Source of the DNA: Pseudomonadota bacterium
GTDB lineage: Bacteria > Pseudomonadota > Gammaproteobacteria > Steroidobacterales > Steroidobacteraceae
Assembly: GCA_021779875.1 (NCBI GenBank)
Contig: JAJXZV010000332.1
Span: 1-5,549 of the forward strand
Reading direction: 5' to 3'
Length of the DNA: 5,549 nt
This document shows positions 1 through 5,549 of the stretch, one piece after another (position 1 is the stretch's first letter; every line of letters begins with the position of its first letter). Under the pieces are notes generated by a model. It did not search any database. It was not told the origin of the DNA and was given only the letters and a program-made list of their open reading frames with translations. The translations under genes were made by a program, and so were the position numbers.

Positions 1-98
1 CCGCCGCCGGCCGATGGGGACGCGGGGCCCGCGGACGCGCCGGCCTGGGCGGTCACGGACGGGGATACGGATACGGAAATGGGGGGTGCGGCGTTCAT
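1..98 (-). CDS. fliK: Putative flagellar hook-length control protein FliK, N-terminal part (3' end outside window)
   Basis: FliK is an exported ruler protein that stops hook growth and switches the export gate to filament substrates. Only 32 codons are visible, starting MNAAPPISVSVSPSVTAQAG and rich in Ala, Ser, Pro and Gly. FliK N-termini are low-complexity and poorly conserved, so the identity is inferred mainly from position: fliK commonly follows fliJ. Third codon positions are mostly G or C, supporting real coding. The ATG at 98 is 35 bp after the fliJ stop and lacks a well-spaced ribosome binding site. An in-frame GTG at 56 is a possible alternative but also has no visible Shine-Dalgarno sequence. 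A sigma-54-type promoter precedes it. An unrelated small protein is possible but less likely. Confidence 0.6.
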   Translation of the reverse strand, partial: MNAAPPISVSVSPSVTAQAGASAGPASPSAGG

Positions 99-99
99 A

Positions 100-109
100 C
101 CCTCGAGGG
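100..109. repeat. 10-bp palindrome just before the fliK start
   Basis: CCCTCGAGGG is a perfect palindrome, ending 1 nt before the apparent fliK ATG on the coding strand. It holds the only Shine-Dalgarno-like bases (GAGGG) for that ATG, at an unusually short distance of one base. It also lies between the -12 element and the predicted transcription start. It may be chance in such GC-rich sequence. Confidence 0.45.
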
Positions 110-110
110 G

Positions 111-126
111 TGCAAGCCGCGTGCCA
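111..126 (-). promoter_or_regulatory. Sigma-54 (RpoN) type promoter directed at fliK
   Basis: The coding strand reads TGGCACGCGGCTTGCA. This matches the known sigma-54 consensus TGGCACG-N4-TTGCW at every fixed base: GG of the -24 element at 125-124, GC of the -12 element at 113-112, with correct spacing. It lies in the 35-bp fliJ-fliK gap in the same direction as the genes. Counting from the -12 C gives a transcription start near position 100, 2-3 nt before the apparent fliK ATG. Sigma-54 promoters need an activator of the FleQ/FleR/FlrC class bound upstream, whose site would lie in fliJ; I cannot identify it. In Pseudomonas aeruginosa fliK is placed in a later, FleR/RpoN-dependent class than fliEFGHIJ, which fits. 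Confidence 0.72.
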
Positions 127-133
127 CGCAGGG

Positions 134-592
134 TCAGTAGCCGCCGGTGCGCTCGCCGAGCTTCGCTAGTGCGATGCGCAGGGCCGCATCGTCGCCCTCG
201 TGCTGCTCGCGGCGGTCGGCGGCGTGCCGCTCCTCGCGGCGCAGCCGCTCGACCACGCGGCCGAGGGACTCCGCCTCGACGCGCTTCTCGCTCCACAGGC
301 CGCGCCGCCGCTCGTACTCGGCCCGCGCCGACTCCACGGTCTGCACCTGTTGCTGGATGGCCGATCCGAGCCGGTCGAGGAACGATCGGAAATTCTGCAG
401 CCGCACCGCATCCATGGCGCCACGCTGGCCGCCCGAGTTGCGCAGGTACTCGTCGCGGTAGCTGGTCAGCTGGGCGAGCTGCCGCTCCACCTCGGCGACG
501 CGCTTCGCGGCCTCGCCCATGGTGCGGCTCAGATCGTTCGCGGAGTTCGCGGCGATTTCCTGGATCGGTTCGAAGCGCTTGGATCTCATCAT
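134..592 (-). CDS. fliJ: Flagellar export protein FliJ
   Basis: FliJ is a coiled-coil rod that sits in the central hole of the FliI hexamer, as the gamma subunit does in F1, and contacts FlhA to promote export. From the ATG at 592 the product is 152 residues, close to the family's roughly 147-150. It is almost wholly helical and charged, with few prolines. The N-terminal MRSKRFEPIQEIA and the middle RLQNFRSFLDRLGSAIQQQ are typical of proteobacterial FliJ. The start is uncertain: ATG codons at 592 and 589 are adjacent, and a GTG at 604 shares one base with the fliI TAG stop. None has a clear Shine-Dalgarno sequence, so translation probably depends on ribosomes arriving from fliI. The frame remains open upstream through fliI, which is a GC-bias effect. 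The TGA stop at 136-134 is followed by the promoter-like sequence before fliK. Confidence 0.93.
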   Translation of the reverse strand: MMRSKRFEPIQEIAANSANDLSRTMGEAAKRVAEVERQLAQLTSYRDEYLRNSGGQRGAMDAVRLQNFRSFLDRLGSAIQQQVQTVESARAEYERRRGLWSEKRVEAESLGRVVERLRREERHAADRREQHEGDDAALRIALAKLGERTGGY

Positions 593-603
593 GTCCGGGT
601 TCA

Positions 604-1980
604 CTATCGGCCGGGAGGCGCGGCCGGCGCCGAGAACTGCGTCACGAGTTGTTTCAAATCCGCGTAGCTGTGTTCGATCCCCACGGGCTCGTACATGTCC
701 TGCCTCAGGAAATCCAGCATCTTCGGCCACTGTTCGACGGAGAGATCCACGCGCGGATCGGCGCCCCGGCGATAGGCCCCCACCGTGATCAGATCGCGGT
801 TCTGTTGATAGGTCGAATAGACCTGCTTGAAGCGCGCCGCGAGTTCCAGTTGCTCGCGGGTCGCGATCTGGTGCATCGCGCGGCTGATCGACGCTTCGAT
901 GTCGATGGCCGGGTACAGTCCGCTTTCGGCGAGCCGCCGCGACAGCACGATGTGGCCGTCCAGGATGGCGCGCGCGGCGTCGGCGATCGGATCGTTCTGA
1001 TCGTCGCCTTCGGCGAGCACGGTGTAGAAGGCCGTGATCGACCCGACCCCTCGATCGCTGTTGCCGGCCCGCTCGACCAGCTGAGGCAGGCGCGCGAACA
1101 CCGACGGCGGATACCCCTTGGTCGCCGGCGGCTCGCCGATGGCGAGGGCGATCTCGCGCTGCGCTTGCGCGAAGCGCGTCAGCGAATCGAGCAACAGCAG
1201 CACCTTCAGGCCGCGGTCGCGGAAATATTCGGCGATCGCGGTGGCGAGCCATGCCCCGTGCAGCCGCATGAGCGGCGGATTGTCCGCCGGCGTCGCCACC
1301 ACCACCGCGCGGCGCATGCCGTCCGGGCCGAGGGTGTTGCTCACGAAGTCCTGCACCTCGCGGCCGCGCTCTCCGATCAGACCCACCACGGTCACGTCCG
1401 CCTTGGTGTAGCGGGTCATCATGCCGAGCAGCACCGACTTACCGACGCCCGAGCCCGCGAACAGGCCGATGCGCTGGCCGCCGCCCACGGCGAGCAGCGA
1501 GTTGATGGAGCGCACGCCCACGTCGAGCGGATCACGGATCGCGCGGCGCATGAGCGGATTCAGGGGCTCGCCCGTCAGGGAGATCCGGTCGCTGCAGCGC
1601 AGGTCACCGAGGCCGTCGAGCGGCCGCCCGGCACCGTCGAGCACCCGCCCGAGCAGACCGTCGCCGGCCATCAGCAAACCCTCGCGGCGCGTGGGAATCA
1701 CGCGCGCACCCGGCTTGATGCCGCGAATCTCGCCGGTGGGCATGAGGAACAGCTTGTCGCCGGCGAAGCCGACCACCTCCGCCTCGATCTGCCGCCCGTC
1801 GGCGGCGTCGACCAGGCAGCGCGCGCCGACCGCGGCCTCGCAACCCACCGCCTCGAGGGTCATGCCGACCATGCGATTCAGGGTCCCCTCGACCACGATC
1901 TCGGTGCGCTCGGCGACCCGCGTGCGCGCCTCCACGAGCCTCTGCGCCCATTGCTTCGAGCGGGCCGCGGTCGCGCTCAC
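604..1980 (-). CDS. fliI: Flagellum-specific ATP synthase FliI (export ATPase)
   Basis: FliI is the hexameric ATPase of the flagellar type III export system, related to F1 beta subunits. It acts at the cytoplasmic face below the export gate. From the GTG at 1980 it is 458 residues, typical length. A beta-barrel N-terminal domain lies at about 25-100. The nucleotide site includes the Walker A motif AGSGVGKS at 175-182, the catalytic-type glutamate in GERGREV (E204) and Walker B LLLLDSLTR with D265. The ATP synthase alpha/beta signature PAIDIEASIS is at 357-366. Also present are PADNPPLMRL and AFYTVLAEGDDQNDPIADAA, typical of type III ATPases. The start makes a GTGA overlap with the fliH stop and has GGAG 7 nt upstream. 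The stop is TAG at 606-604. Flagellar neighbours make FliI rather than an injectisome ATPase (YscN type) the safe call. All key residues are intact. Confidence 0.98.
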   Translation of the reverse strand: MSATAARSKQWAQRLVEARTRVAERTEIVVEGTLNRMVGMTLEAVGCEAAVGARCLVDAADGRQIEAEVVGFAGDKLFLMPTGEIRGIKPGARVIPTRREGLLMAGDGLLGRVLDGAGRPLDGLGDLRCSDRISLTGEPLNPLMRRAIRDPLDVGVRSINSLLAVGGGQRIGLFAGSGVGKSVLLGMMTRYTKADVTVVGLIGERGREVQDFVSNTLGPDGMRRAVVVATPADNPPLMRLHGAWLATAIAEYFRDRGLKVLLLLDSLTRFAQAQREIALAIGEPPATKGYPPSVFARLPQLVERAGNSDRGVGSITAFYTVLAEGDDQNDPIADAARAILDGHIVLSRRLAESGLYPAIDIEASISRAMHQIATREQLELAARFKQVYSTYQQNRDLITVGAYRRGADPRVDLSVEQWPKMLDFLRQDMYEPVGIEHSYADLKQLVTQFSAPAAPPGR

Positions 1981-2609
1981 GCGCCGGCTCCGCGCGTCGC
2001 CGGCGCCTGGCGCTCGGTGCCCAGCAGCTCGCTCAGCATCGCGCCGAGCCGGGTCTCCAGCCGCGCATCGATGCGCGAGGTGCTGGTGTTCACCTGGCAG
2101 CCGCCGCGCGCCATCACCGGGTCCTCGACGATCACCCAGGCCCGCTCGGCCTCCGTCGGCGCGAGGCTCTGGCGCACCACGGCCGCGTCCTCCGGGTGCA
2201 GGTGCACCCGCACCTCGCGGGCCGCCACGGGCAGCGCGGCGATCGCCTCGCGGATGATGCCGATGATCTGCGTCGGGTCGGTCTTCAGTTCGCGGCGCAC
2301 GATCTGGCGCGCCAGGGCCATCGCGAGGCTGAGCAGCTCGTGCTCGACCTCGGCATCGAGCGCCTCGAACGGCTTGGCGAGATCGTAGAACATGGCGGCC
2401 AGCCGCTCGACCTGGACACGCGCCTCGGCGTGCCCGGCCGCGCGGCCCTCCGCCAGACCCTGCTCGAAGGCCTCGCGGTAGGCCTCCTCCTGCAGATCGG
2501 CGAGCCCGGTTACCGTCGGCATGGGCTTGCCGCCCGCGGCGCCGCCGACGTCGGGGGCCGTCCACTTCTGCGCGGCGTCGGCGGCGCCGTTGACGCGCGC
2601 GTCAGACAA
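1977..2609 (-). CDS. fliH: Flagellar assembly protein FliH (FliI regulator / stator of the export ATPase)
   Basis: FliH dimerises, binds the ATPase FliI, restrains its activity and tethers it to the export gate and C ring. The 210-residue product has the FliH order. A short N-terminus carries W16 in KWTAPDV, a tryptophan element known to contact the export machinery. A helix follows with small residues every fourth position (A43, A47, G51, G55, G59, A63), the GxxxG-type repeat of the FliH/YscL family. The C-terminal domain (about 90-200) resembles the V-/F-type ATPase peripheral stalk fold, with LARQIVRRELKTDPTQI and VRVHLHPEDAAVV. The start is TTG at 2609: no ATG or GTG precedes W16 in this frame, and AAGGG lies 11 nt upstream, a weak site. 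It overlaps fliG by 8 nt, so coupling is likely. The TGA stop overlaps the fliI GTG. Confidence 0.93.
   Translation of the reverse strand: MSDARVNGAADAAQKWTAPDVGGAAGGKPMPTVTGLADLQEEAYREAFEQGLAEGRAAGHAEARVQVERLAAMFYDLAKPFEALDAEVEHELLSLAMALARQIVRRELKTDPTQIIGIIREAIAALPVAAREVRVHLHPEDAAVVRQSLAPTEAERAWVIVEDPVMARGGCQVNTSTSRIDARLETRLGAMLSELLGTERQAPATRGAGA
1988..1991 (-). promoter_or_regulatory. Ribosome binding site of fliI
   Basis: The coding strand reads GGAG, 7 nt before the GTG at 1980, inside the end of fliH. It supports GTG as the fliI start; the same frame stays open for nearly 200 codons upstream, so the frame alone does not define the start. Confidence 0.5.
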
Positions 2610-3612
2610 AGTCGCCGCCGCCCTTGCCGCCGAGACTGATGGTGCCTTCCTCGGCCAGGCGCTGCGCGACCGCGACGATCTCCTTCTGAGCGGCCTCGAC
2701 CTCGGCGAGCTTGACCGGTCCGCGCACCTCCATGTCGTCCTTCAGGATCTCCGCCGCGCGCTTCGACATGTTGCGCAGGATCTTGTCCTGCACCTCCGGC
2801 TCCGCACCGCGCAGCGCGATCGCCAGCGCGTCCGAGCCGACCTCGCGCAGCAGCGCCTGGATGCCGCGGTCGTCGATGTCCATGAGATTGTCGAACACGA
2901 ACAGCAGGTCCTTGATCTGCTGGTGCATCTGGCCGTCCGCCTTCTCGATGCGGCCGAGCTCCGCGCCGCTCTGGTCGCGCTCCATGGCGTTCAGGATGTT
3001 CGCCACGGTGCGCGCGCCGCCGACCCGCCGCACGGTCGCCGGCGGCGCGGCGTTCGCCTGCTTCTCGACCAGTTGATCGAGTTCGGTCAGCGCCGACTGC
3101 GGCACCTCGCTCAGGCTCGCGATGCGCATCAGCACGTCGGTGCGCATCTCCTCGGTGAGCAACGGCAGGATGGCGGCGGCCTGCTCCGGCTCCAGGTGCG
3201 ACAGCACGATGGCGCCGATCTGCGGATGCTCGGCGGCGATTATCTGCGCGACCGCCTTGGCCTCCATCCACTTGAGCTGTTCGATGCCCTGACCGGCCTG
3301 GCCGTTGCCGATCCGGTCGAGCAGCATGTCGGTCTTCTGCTTGCCGACCGCCTGCGTCAGCACGCGCCGCACGTAATCCTGCGAGCCGGAGGCGATGTTC
3401 GCCTTGCCGTCGACCACGCCGATGAAGGTGTCGAGCACGGTGCTCATCTGCTGGCGCGAGACCTCCTTGAGCTCGGCCATGGCGATGCCGAGGCGCTGCA
3501 CCTCGCGCGCATCGAGCTGCTTGAGCACGTTCGCGGCATCCTGCTCCCCGAGACTCATCAGCAGGATCGCGGCGCGCTGCGTACCAGCGAGTTCGTCGGC
3601 CTTGTCAGCCAT
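2602..3612 (-). CDS. fliG: Flagellar motor switch protein FliG
   Basis: FliG is the C-ring protein that meets the stator and converts ion flow into torque; its N-terminus sits on the FliF tail. From the ATG at 3612 it is 336 residues, typical length. The N-terminal domain shows TQRAAILLMSLGEQDAANVL. The middle domain carries the EHPQ motif at 128-131 for FliM binding. A Gly-Gly hinge is at 198-199, and LFVF at 237-240 corresponds to the MFXF motif. In the C-terminal torque helix region, comparison from memory with E. coli K264, R281, D288, D289 and R297 gives R268, R285, D292, D293 and K301, so the charge pattern is kept. The ATG overlaps fliF by 8 nt. An in-frame TTG at 3621 would add three residues and has AAGGA 5 nt upstream (14 nt from the ATG), so the start is not certain. 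Confidence 0.98.
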   Translation of the reverse strand: MADKADELAGTQRAAILLMSLGEQDAANVLKQLDAREVQRLGIAMAELKEVSRQQMSTVLDTFIGVVDGKANIASGSQDYVRRVLTQAVGKQKTDMLLDRIGNGQAGQGIEQLKWMEAKAVAQIIAAEHPQIGAIVLSHLEPEQAAAILPLLTEEMRTDVLMRIASLSEVPQSALTELDQLVEKQANAAPPATVRRVGGARTVANILNAMERDQSGAELGRIEKADGQMHQQIKDLLFVFDNLMDIDDRGIQALLREVGSDALAIALRGAEPEVQDKILRNMSKRAAEILKDDMEVRGPVKLAEVEAAQKEIVAVAQRLAEEGTISLGGKGGGDFV

Positions 3613-5296
3613 CCGCGGCAACCCAATCCTTCACGACCTGGGCGGCTTTGCGCGGATCCTGTCCGACCAGCGTGCGCGCCGCCGCGATCTGCTGCTCGAA
3701 ACTCGGCGCGAGCTTGATCGGCCTGTCGCCCTGCTCCGACAGGCTCACGCGGTCGCCCGCGAGTACGCCGACCTCGCCCGGCGCCGCGAGGCGCGCTGAC
3801 GGCCGCGTCAGGGTCTTCATGAGAGGCCGCAGCACCAGGAAGGCGACCAGCAGCGTGAGCCCCGCGCCGACGACCTGCTTGGCGACCTGGGCGACCCACG
3901 GCTTCTCCCACACGGGCGGCCCCTCGACCGGACCCAGGGCCAGGGGGCTCTTGAAGGCCTGGTTGATCAGCTCGAGCTTGTCGCCCCGGTCGTCGCGCAG
4001 CCCGATGGAATCGCGCACCAGCTGCGTGAATCGCTTGATGTCGGCGTCGCTCATCGCGGTGGCGACCACCTTGCCGTCGGCGTCGACCTTCTGCCAGTCG
4101 TCCAGCAGCACGCCCACGCTCAGGCGCTTCAGCGTGCCGACCGGCTGCTTCACGTAGGACAGCGTGCGGTCCACCTCGAAATTGCGGGTGCTGCGCTGCG
4201 AGTTCGAACTCGGCGCCGCGCTCGCCGCGGTGCTCTGCGCGGCCCCCAATGCCGCGCCGGCCGCCGCCGCGCCCGCCGTCGGCTGCGGCGATCCGGGAGT
4301 GCTGGGCGCGCCCGCGATCACCGGCGCGCCCGAGGTGCCCGGCGGCTGGTTCGACAACGCGCCGGGGATGCCCTCGGCGCCGTCGCCCCCGCGATGGGTC
4401 TCCTGCGCGGTCTGCTCGCTGCGGATCGCGGTCTTCTGCGGATCGTAGTTCTCGCGCGCCTCCTCGGTCACGGTGAAATCCAGGTCCGCGGTGACGGTGG
4501 CGCGCACGCGGCCCGGGCCGACGATGGGTTCGAGGAGTTCGACGATGCGCCGCTGGTAGCTGTCCTCGAGCTTGCGCGTGTAATCGAACTGGCGAGTGCT
4601 GATCGCGCCTTCGGAGTTCTCGTCCGGGGAATTGAGCAGCGTGCCGGCCTGATCGACCAGGGTCACGTCGCTCGCCGCCAGCTCCGGCACGCTGGAGGCG
4701 ACCAGGTGCACGATCGCGGCGACCTGACCCGGCTCGAGCCGCCGGCCCGGATACAGCTGCACCATCACCGAGGCGGTCGCCTTGCGCGAATCGCGCACGA
4801 ACGCCGAGGGCTTCGGCAGCGCGAGATGCACGCGGGCGCTCTGCACGCCCTGCACCTTGATGATGGTGCGGGCCAGCTCCGTCTCGAGCGCCGACTGGTA
4901 GCGTGCGGACTCCATCATCGAGCTCGACCCGATGGCCGATTCCTTCTGGATCATCTCGATGCCCATGGCATCGCTCTGCGGCAGCCCCTGGCTCGCCAGG
5001 CGGATGCGCGCCTCCTGCACCTTCGACTCGGGCACGGACACCGCGCCCGACGCGCTGAGCTTGTACTCGATTCCGGCGGCGGTGAGCGCGTCCATCACCT
5101 GCCCGCTCTCGCGCTCGGACAGCTGGCCGTACAGCACCGCGTAGTTCTGGCCCTGGGACCACAGCACCAGCCAGATCGCCGCGGCGACGGCCGCGGCGAC
5201 GCCGATCAACAGGGCCACCTGCTTGAGCCCGGGCACGGCGTCGAGCAGGCTGCGCGGAGCGGCGGCGGCCGGCGAAGCGGGGACGATGTCAGCCAT
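3605..5296 (-). CDS. fliF: Flagellar MS-ring protein FliF
   Basis: FliF oligomerises in the inner membrane to form the MS ring, the base on which the export gate, C ring and rod are built. The product is 563 residues, normal for the family (about 550-570). A short cytoplasmic N-terminus is followed by a first membrane helix at about residues 26-47. The ring-building region resembling YscJ/FliF spans about 50-222, including YGQLSERESGQVMDAL and the segment ARVHLALPKPSAFVRD. The FliF-specific third domain runs from about 230 to 445 and is interrupted by an Ala/Gly/Pro/Ser-rich stretch at about 319-375 that includes GALSNQPP, a motif common in proteobacterial FliF. A second membrane helix lies at about 478-498. 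The C-terminal tail QQIAAARTLVGQDPRKAAQV, ending in KDWVAADG, is the FliG-binding segment. The ATG at 5296 has a good Shine-Dalgarno sequence. The TGA stop overlaps the fliG start, which suggests coupled translation. Confidence 0.98.
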   Translation of the reverse strand: MADIVPASPAAAAPRSLLDAVPGLKQVALLIGVAAAVAAAIWLVLWSQGQNYAVLYGQLSERESGQVMDALTAAGIEYKLSASGAVSVPESKVQEARIRLASQGLPQSDAMGIEMIQKESAIGSSSMMESARYQSALETELARTIIKVQGVQSARVHLALPKPSAFVRDSRKATASVMVQLYPGRRLEPGQVAAIVHLVASSVPELAASDVTLVDQAGTLLNSPDENSEGAISTRQFDYTRKLEDSYQRRIVELLEPIVGPGRVRATVTADLDFTVTEEARENYDPQKTAIRSEQTAQETHRGGDGAEGIPGALSNQPPGTSGAPVIAGAPSTPGSPQPTAGAAAAGAALGAAQSTAASAAPSSNSQRSTRNFEVDRTLSYVKQPVGTLKRLSVGVLLDDWQKVDADGKVVATAMSDADIKRFTQLVRDSIGLRDDRGDKLELINQAFKSPLALGPVEGPPVWEKPWVAQVAKQVVGAGLTLLVAFLVLRPLMKTLTRPSARLAAPGEVGVLAGDRVSLSEQGDRPIKLAPSFEQQIAAARTLVGQDPRKAAQVVKDWVAADG

Positions 5297-5304
5297 GGAT
5301 CAAA

Positions 5305-5310
5305 CCTCTC
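5305..5310 (-). promoter_or_regulatory. Ribosome binding site of fliF
   Basis: The coding strand reads GAGAGG, 8 nt before the ATG at 5296. It is the best-placed Shine-Dalgarno sequence in the window and fixes the fliF start. It directly follows the 14-bp palindrome. Confidence 0.75.
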
Positions 5311-5324
5311 GAGCGCATGCGCTC
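5311..5324. repeat. Perfect 14-bp palindrome at the fliE-fliF junction
   Basis: GAGCGCATGCGCTC reads identically on both strands. On the coding strand it starts at the G of the fliE TGA stop and ends directly before the fliF Shine-Dalgarno sequence. In mRNA it could form a 5-bp G/C-rich stem with a CATG loop. The role is unknown: it may be a small intercistronic hairpin, a protein site or chance. Confidence 0.6.
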
Positions 5325-5549
5325 ACACCGACATGTTCATGACTTGGGTATAGGCGTCGACGAGCTTGTTGCGCACCTCGGTCATGGCGCGAAAGGCGAG
5401 CCCCGCCTTCTGCACCTCGAGCATGACCTTGGTCAGGTCGACGCTCTTGTCGCCCGCCTCGTAGGCGCTCGCGAGCGCCGTGGCCTGGTTCTGCATGCCG
5501 GCCACCTGATCGATGGAATTCTTGAGCAGGCCCGCGAAGTCCGCCGACC
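5323..5549 (-). CDS. fliE: Flagellar hook-basal body complex protein FliE, C-terminal part (5' end outside window)
   Basis: FliE is a small exported protein that joins the FliF MS ring to the proximal rod and is among the first substrates of the flagellar export apparatus. Seventy-four codons are visible, reading from the window edge to a TGA at 5325-5323; the family is usually about 100-110 residues, so some 30 N-terminal residues lie outside. The C-terminal signature is clear: a DFAGLL-type helix, then VDLTKVMLEVQKAGLAF, then the conserved VRNKLVDAYTQVMNMSV ending, which closely matches the enteric ending VRNKLVAAYQEVMSM. A GTG at 5505 could be taken as a start, but the open frame continues upstream with FliE-like sequence, so it is internal. 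It is the first gene seen in the operon, 26 bp before fliF; the operon promoter would lie off the right edge. Confidence 0.95.
   Translation of the reverse strand, partial: SADFAGLLKNSIDQVAGMQNQATALASAYEAGDKSVDLTKVMLEVQKAGLAFRAMTEVRNKLVDAYTQVMNMSV

Noticed and set aside
119..129. Small inverted repeat GCGTG-C-CACGC in the fliJ-fliK gap as a terminator
   Set aside because: A 5-bp repeat with a 1-nt spacer cannot form a stable hairpin, and no T-run follows. Its symmetry is largely explained by overlap with the TGGCACG element of the promoter.
593..1252. Extension of the fliJ frame upstream into fliI
   Set aside because: The extra sequence is low-complexity shadow coding opposite the FliI catalytic core in another frame. 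FliJ homology begins only at about 592.
79..2388. Very long plus-strand open frame (769 codons) antisense to fliJ, fliI and part of fliH
   Set aside because: Its composition is Arg/Ala/Pro/His-rich with no recognisable domain, and it lies opposite three well-conserved genes. G/C third positions in the real genes remove stop codons from the antisense frame, so this is a shadow.
1981..2565. Extension of the fliI frame upstream through most of fliH, which could suggest a 653-residue fusion
   Set aside because: The extra 195 codons are Arg/Gly/Ala-rich and unlike any FliI domain, while the fliH frame there shows real FliH motifs. The GTG at 1980 with GGAG upstream gives the normal FliI length.
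2521..3717. Plus-strand open frame (398 codons) antisense to fliG
   Set aside because: It is opposite the unmistakable fliG, rich in Leu/Arg/His/Asp as expected from reversed codons, with no known motif. It is a GC-bias artefact.
4394..5353. Plus-strand open frame (319 codons) antisense to the 5' half of fliF
   Set aside because: It shows the same shadow composition opposite conserved FliF sequence; no supporting ribosome site or family resemblance.
604..5549. Possibility that this is an injectisome (virulence) type III secretion cluster
   Set aside because: FliI and FliH have injectisome relatives, but FliE, FliG with intact torque-helix charges and full-length FliF with two membrane helices occur together only in flagellar loci.
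1..5549. Search for a novel system, mobile element, CRISPR array or RNA gene
   Set aside because: Coding is almost continuous and every gene belongs to a known flagellar family in the expected order. No direct repeats, transposase, tRNA-like or array-like pattern was seen by eye.

Overview
This window is a contiguous piece of a flagellar basal-body and export operon. All genes lie on the minus strand and are transcribed from right to left in these coordinates. The order is fliE (3' part only), fliF, fliG, fliH, fliI, fliJ, then the first codons of a gene that is probably fliK. Very high GC, strong G/C at third codon positions and the fliEFGHIJK order suggest a GC-rich proteobacterium. The FliG, FliF and FliI sequences look most like Gammaproteobacteria with a polar-type, RpoN-controlled flagellar cascade. 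The genus cannot be fixed from this sequence.

Layout from the 5' end of the operon: fliE C-terminus (5549-5323), a 26-bp gap holding a perfect 14-bp palindrome and the fliF ribosome binding site, fliF (5296-3605), fliG (3612-2602, overlapping fliF by 8 nt), fliH (2609-1977, TTG start, overlapping fliG by 8 nt), fliI (1980-604, GTG start, overlapping fliH by 4 nt), fliJ (about 592-134), a 35-bp gap, and the start of putative fliK (98 to the window edge). Coding is almost continuous and no stretch over 300 bases lacks a gene.

The products form one machine. FliF builds the MS ring in the inner membrane. FliE joins the ring to the rod. FliG is the rotor part of the C ring and sits on the FliF C-terminus. 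FliH, FliI and FliJ are the cytoplasmic ATPase complex that feeds substrates to the export gate. FliK, if correctly identified, measures the hook.

The most notable non-coding signal is a full match to the sigma-54 (RpoN) -24/-12 promoter consensus in the fliJ-fliK gap, oriented toward fliK. It suggests that fliK has its own, probably later, transcription step in addition to read-through. The predicted transcription start falls almost on the apparent fliK ATG, so either the mRNA is nearly leaderless or the start codon call is wrong. I see no mobile elements, RNA genes, CRISPR arrays or unfamiliar gene system; the protein-coding content is ordinary for a flagellar locus.
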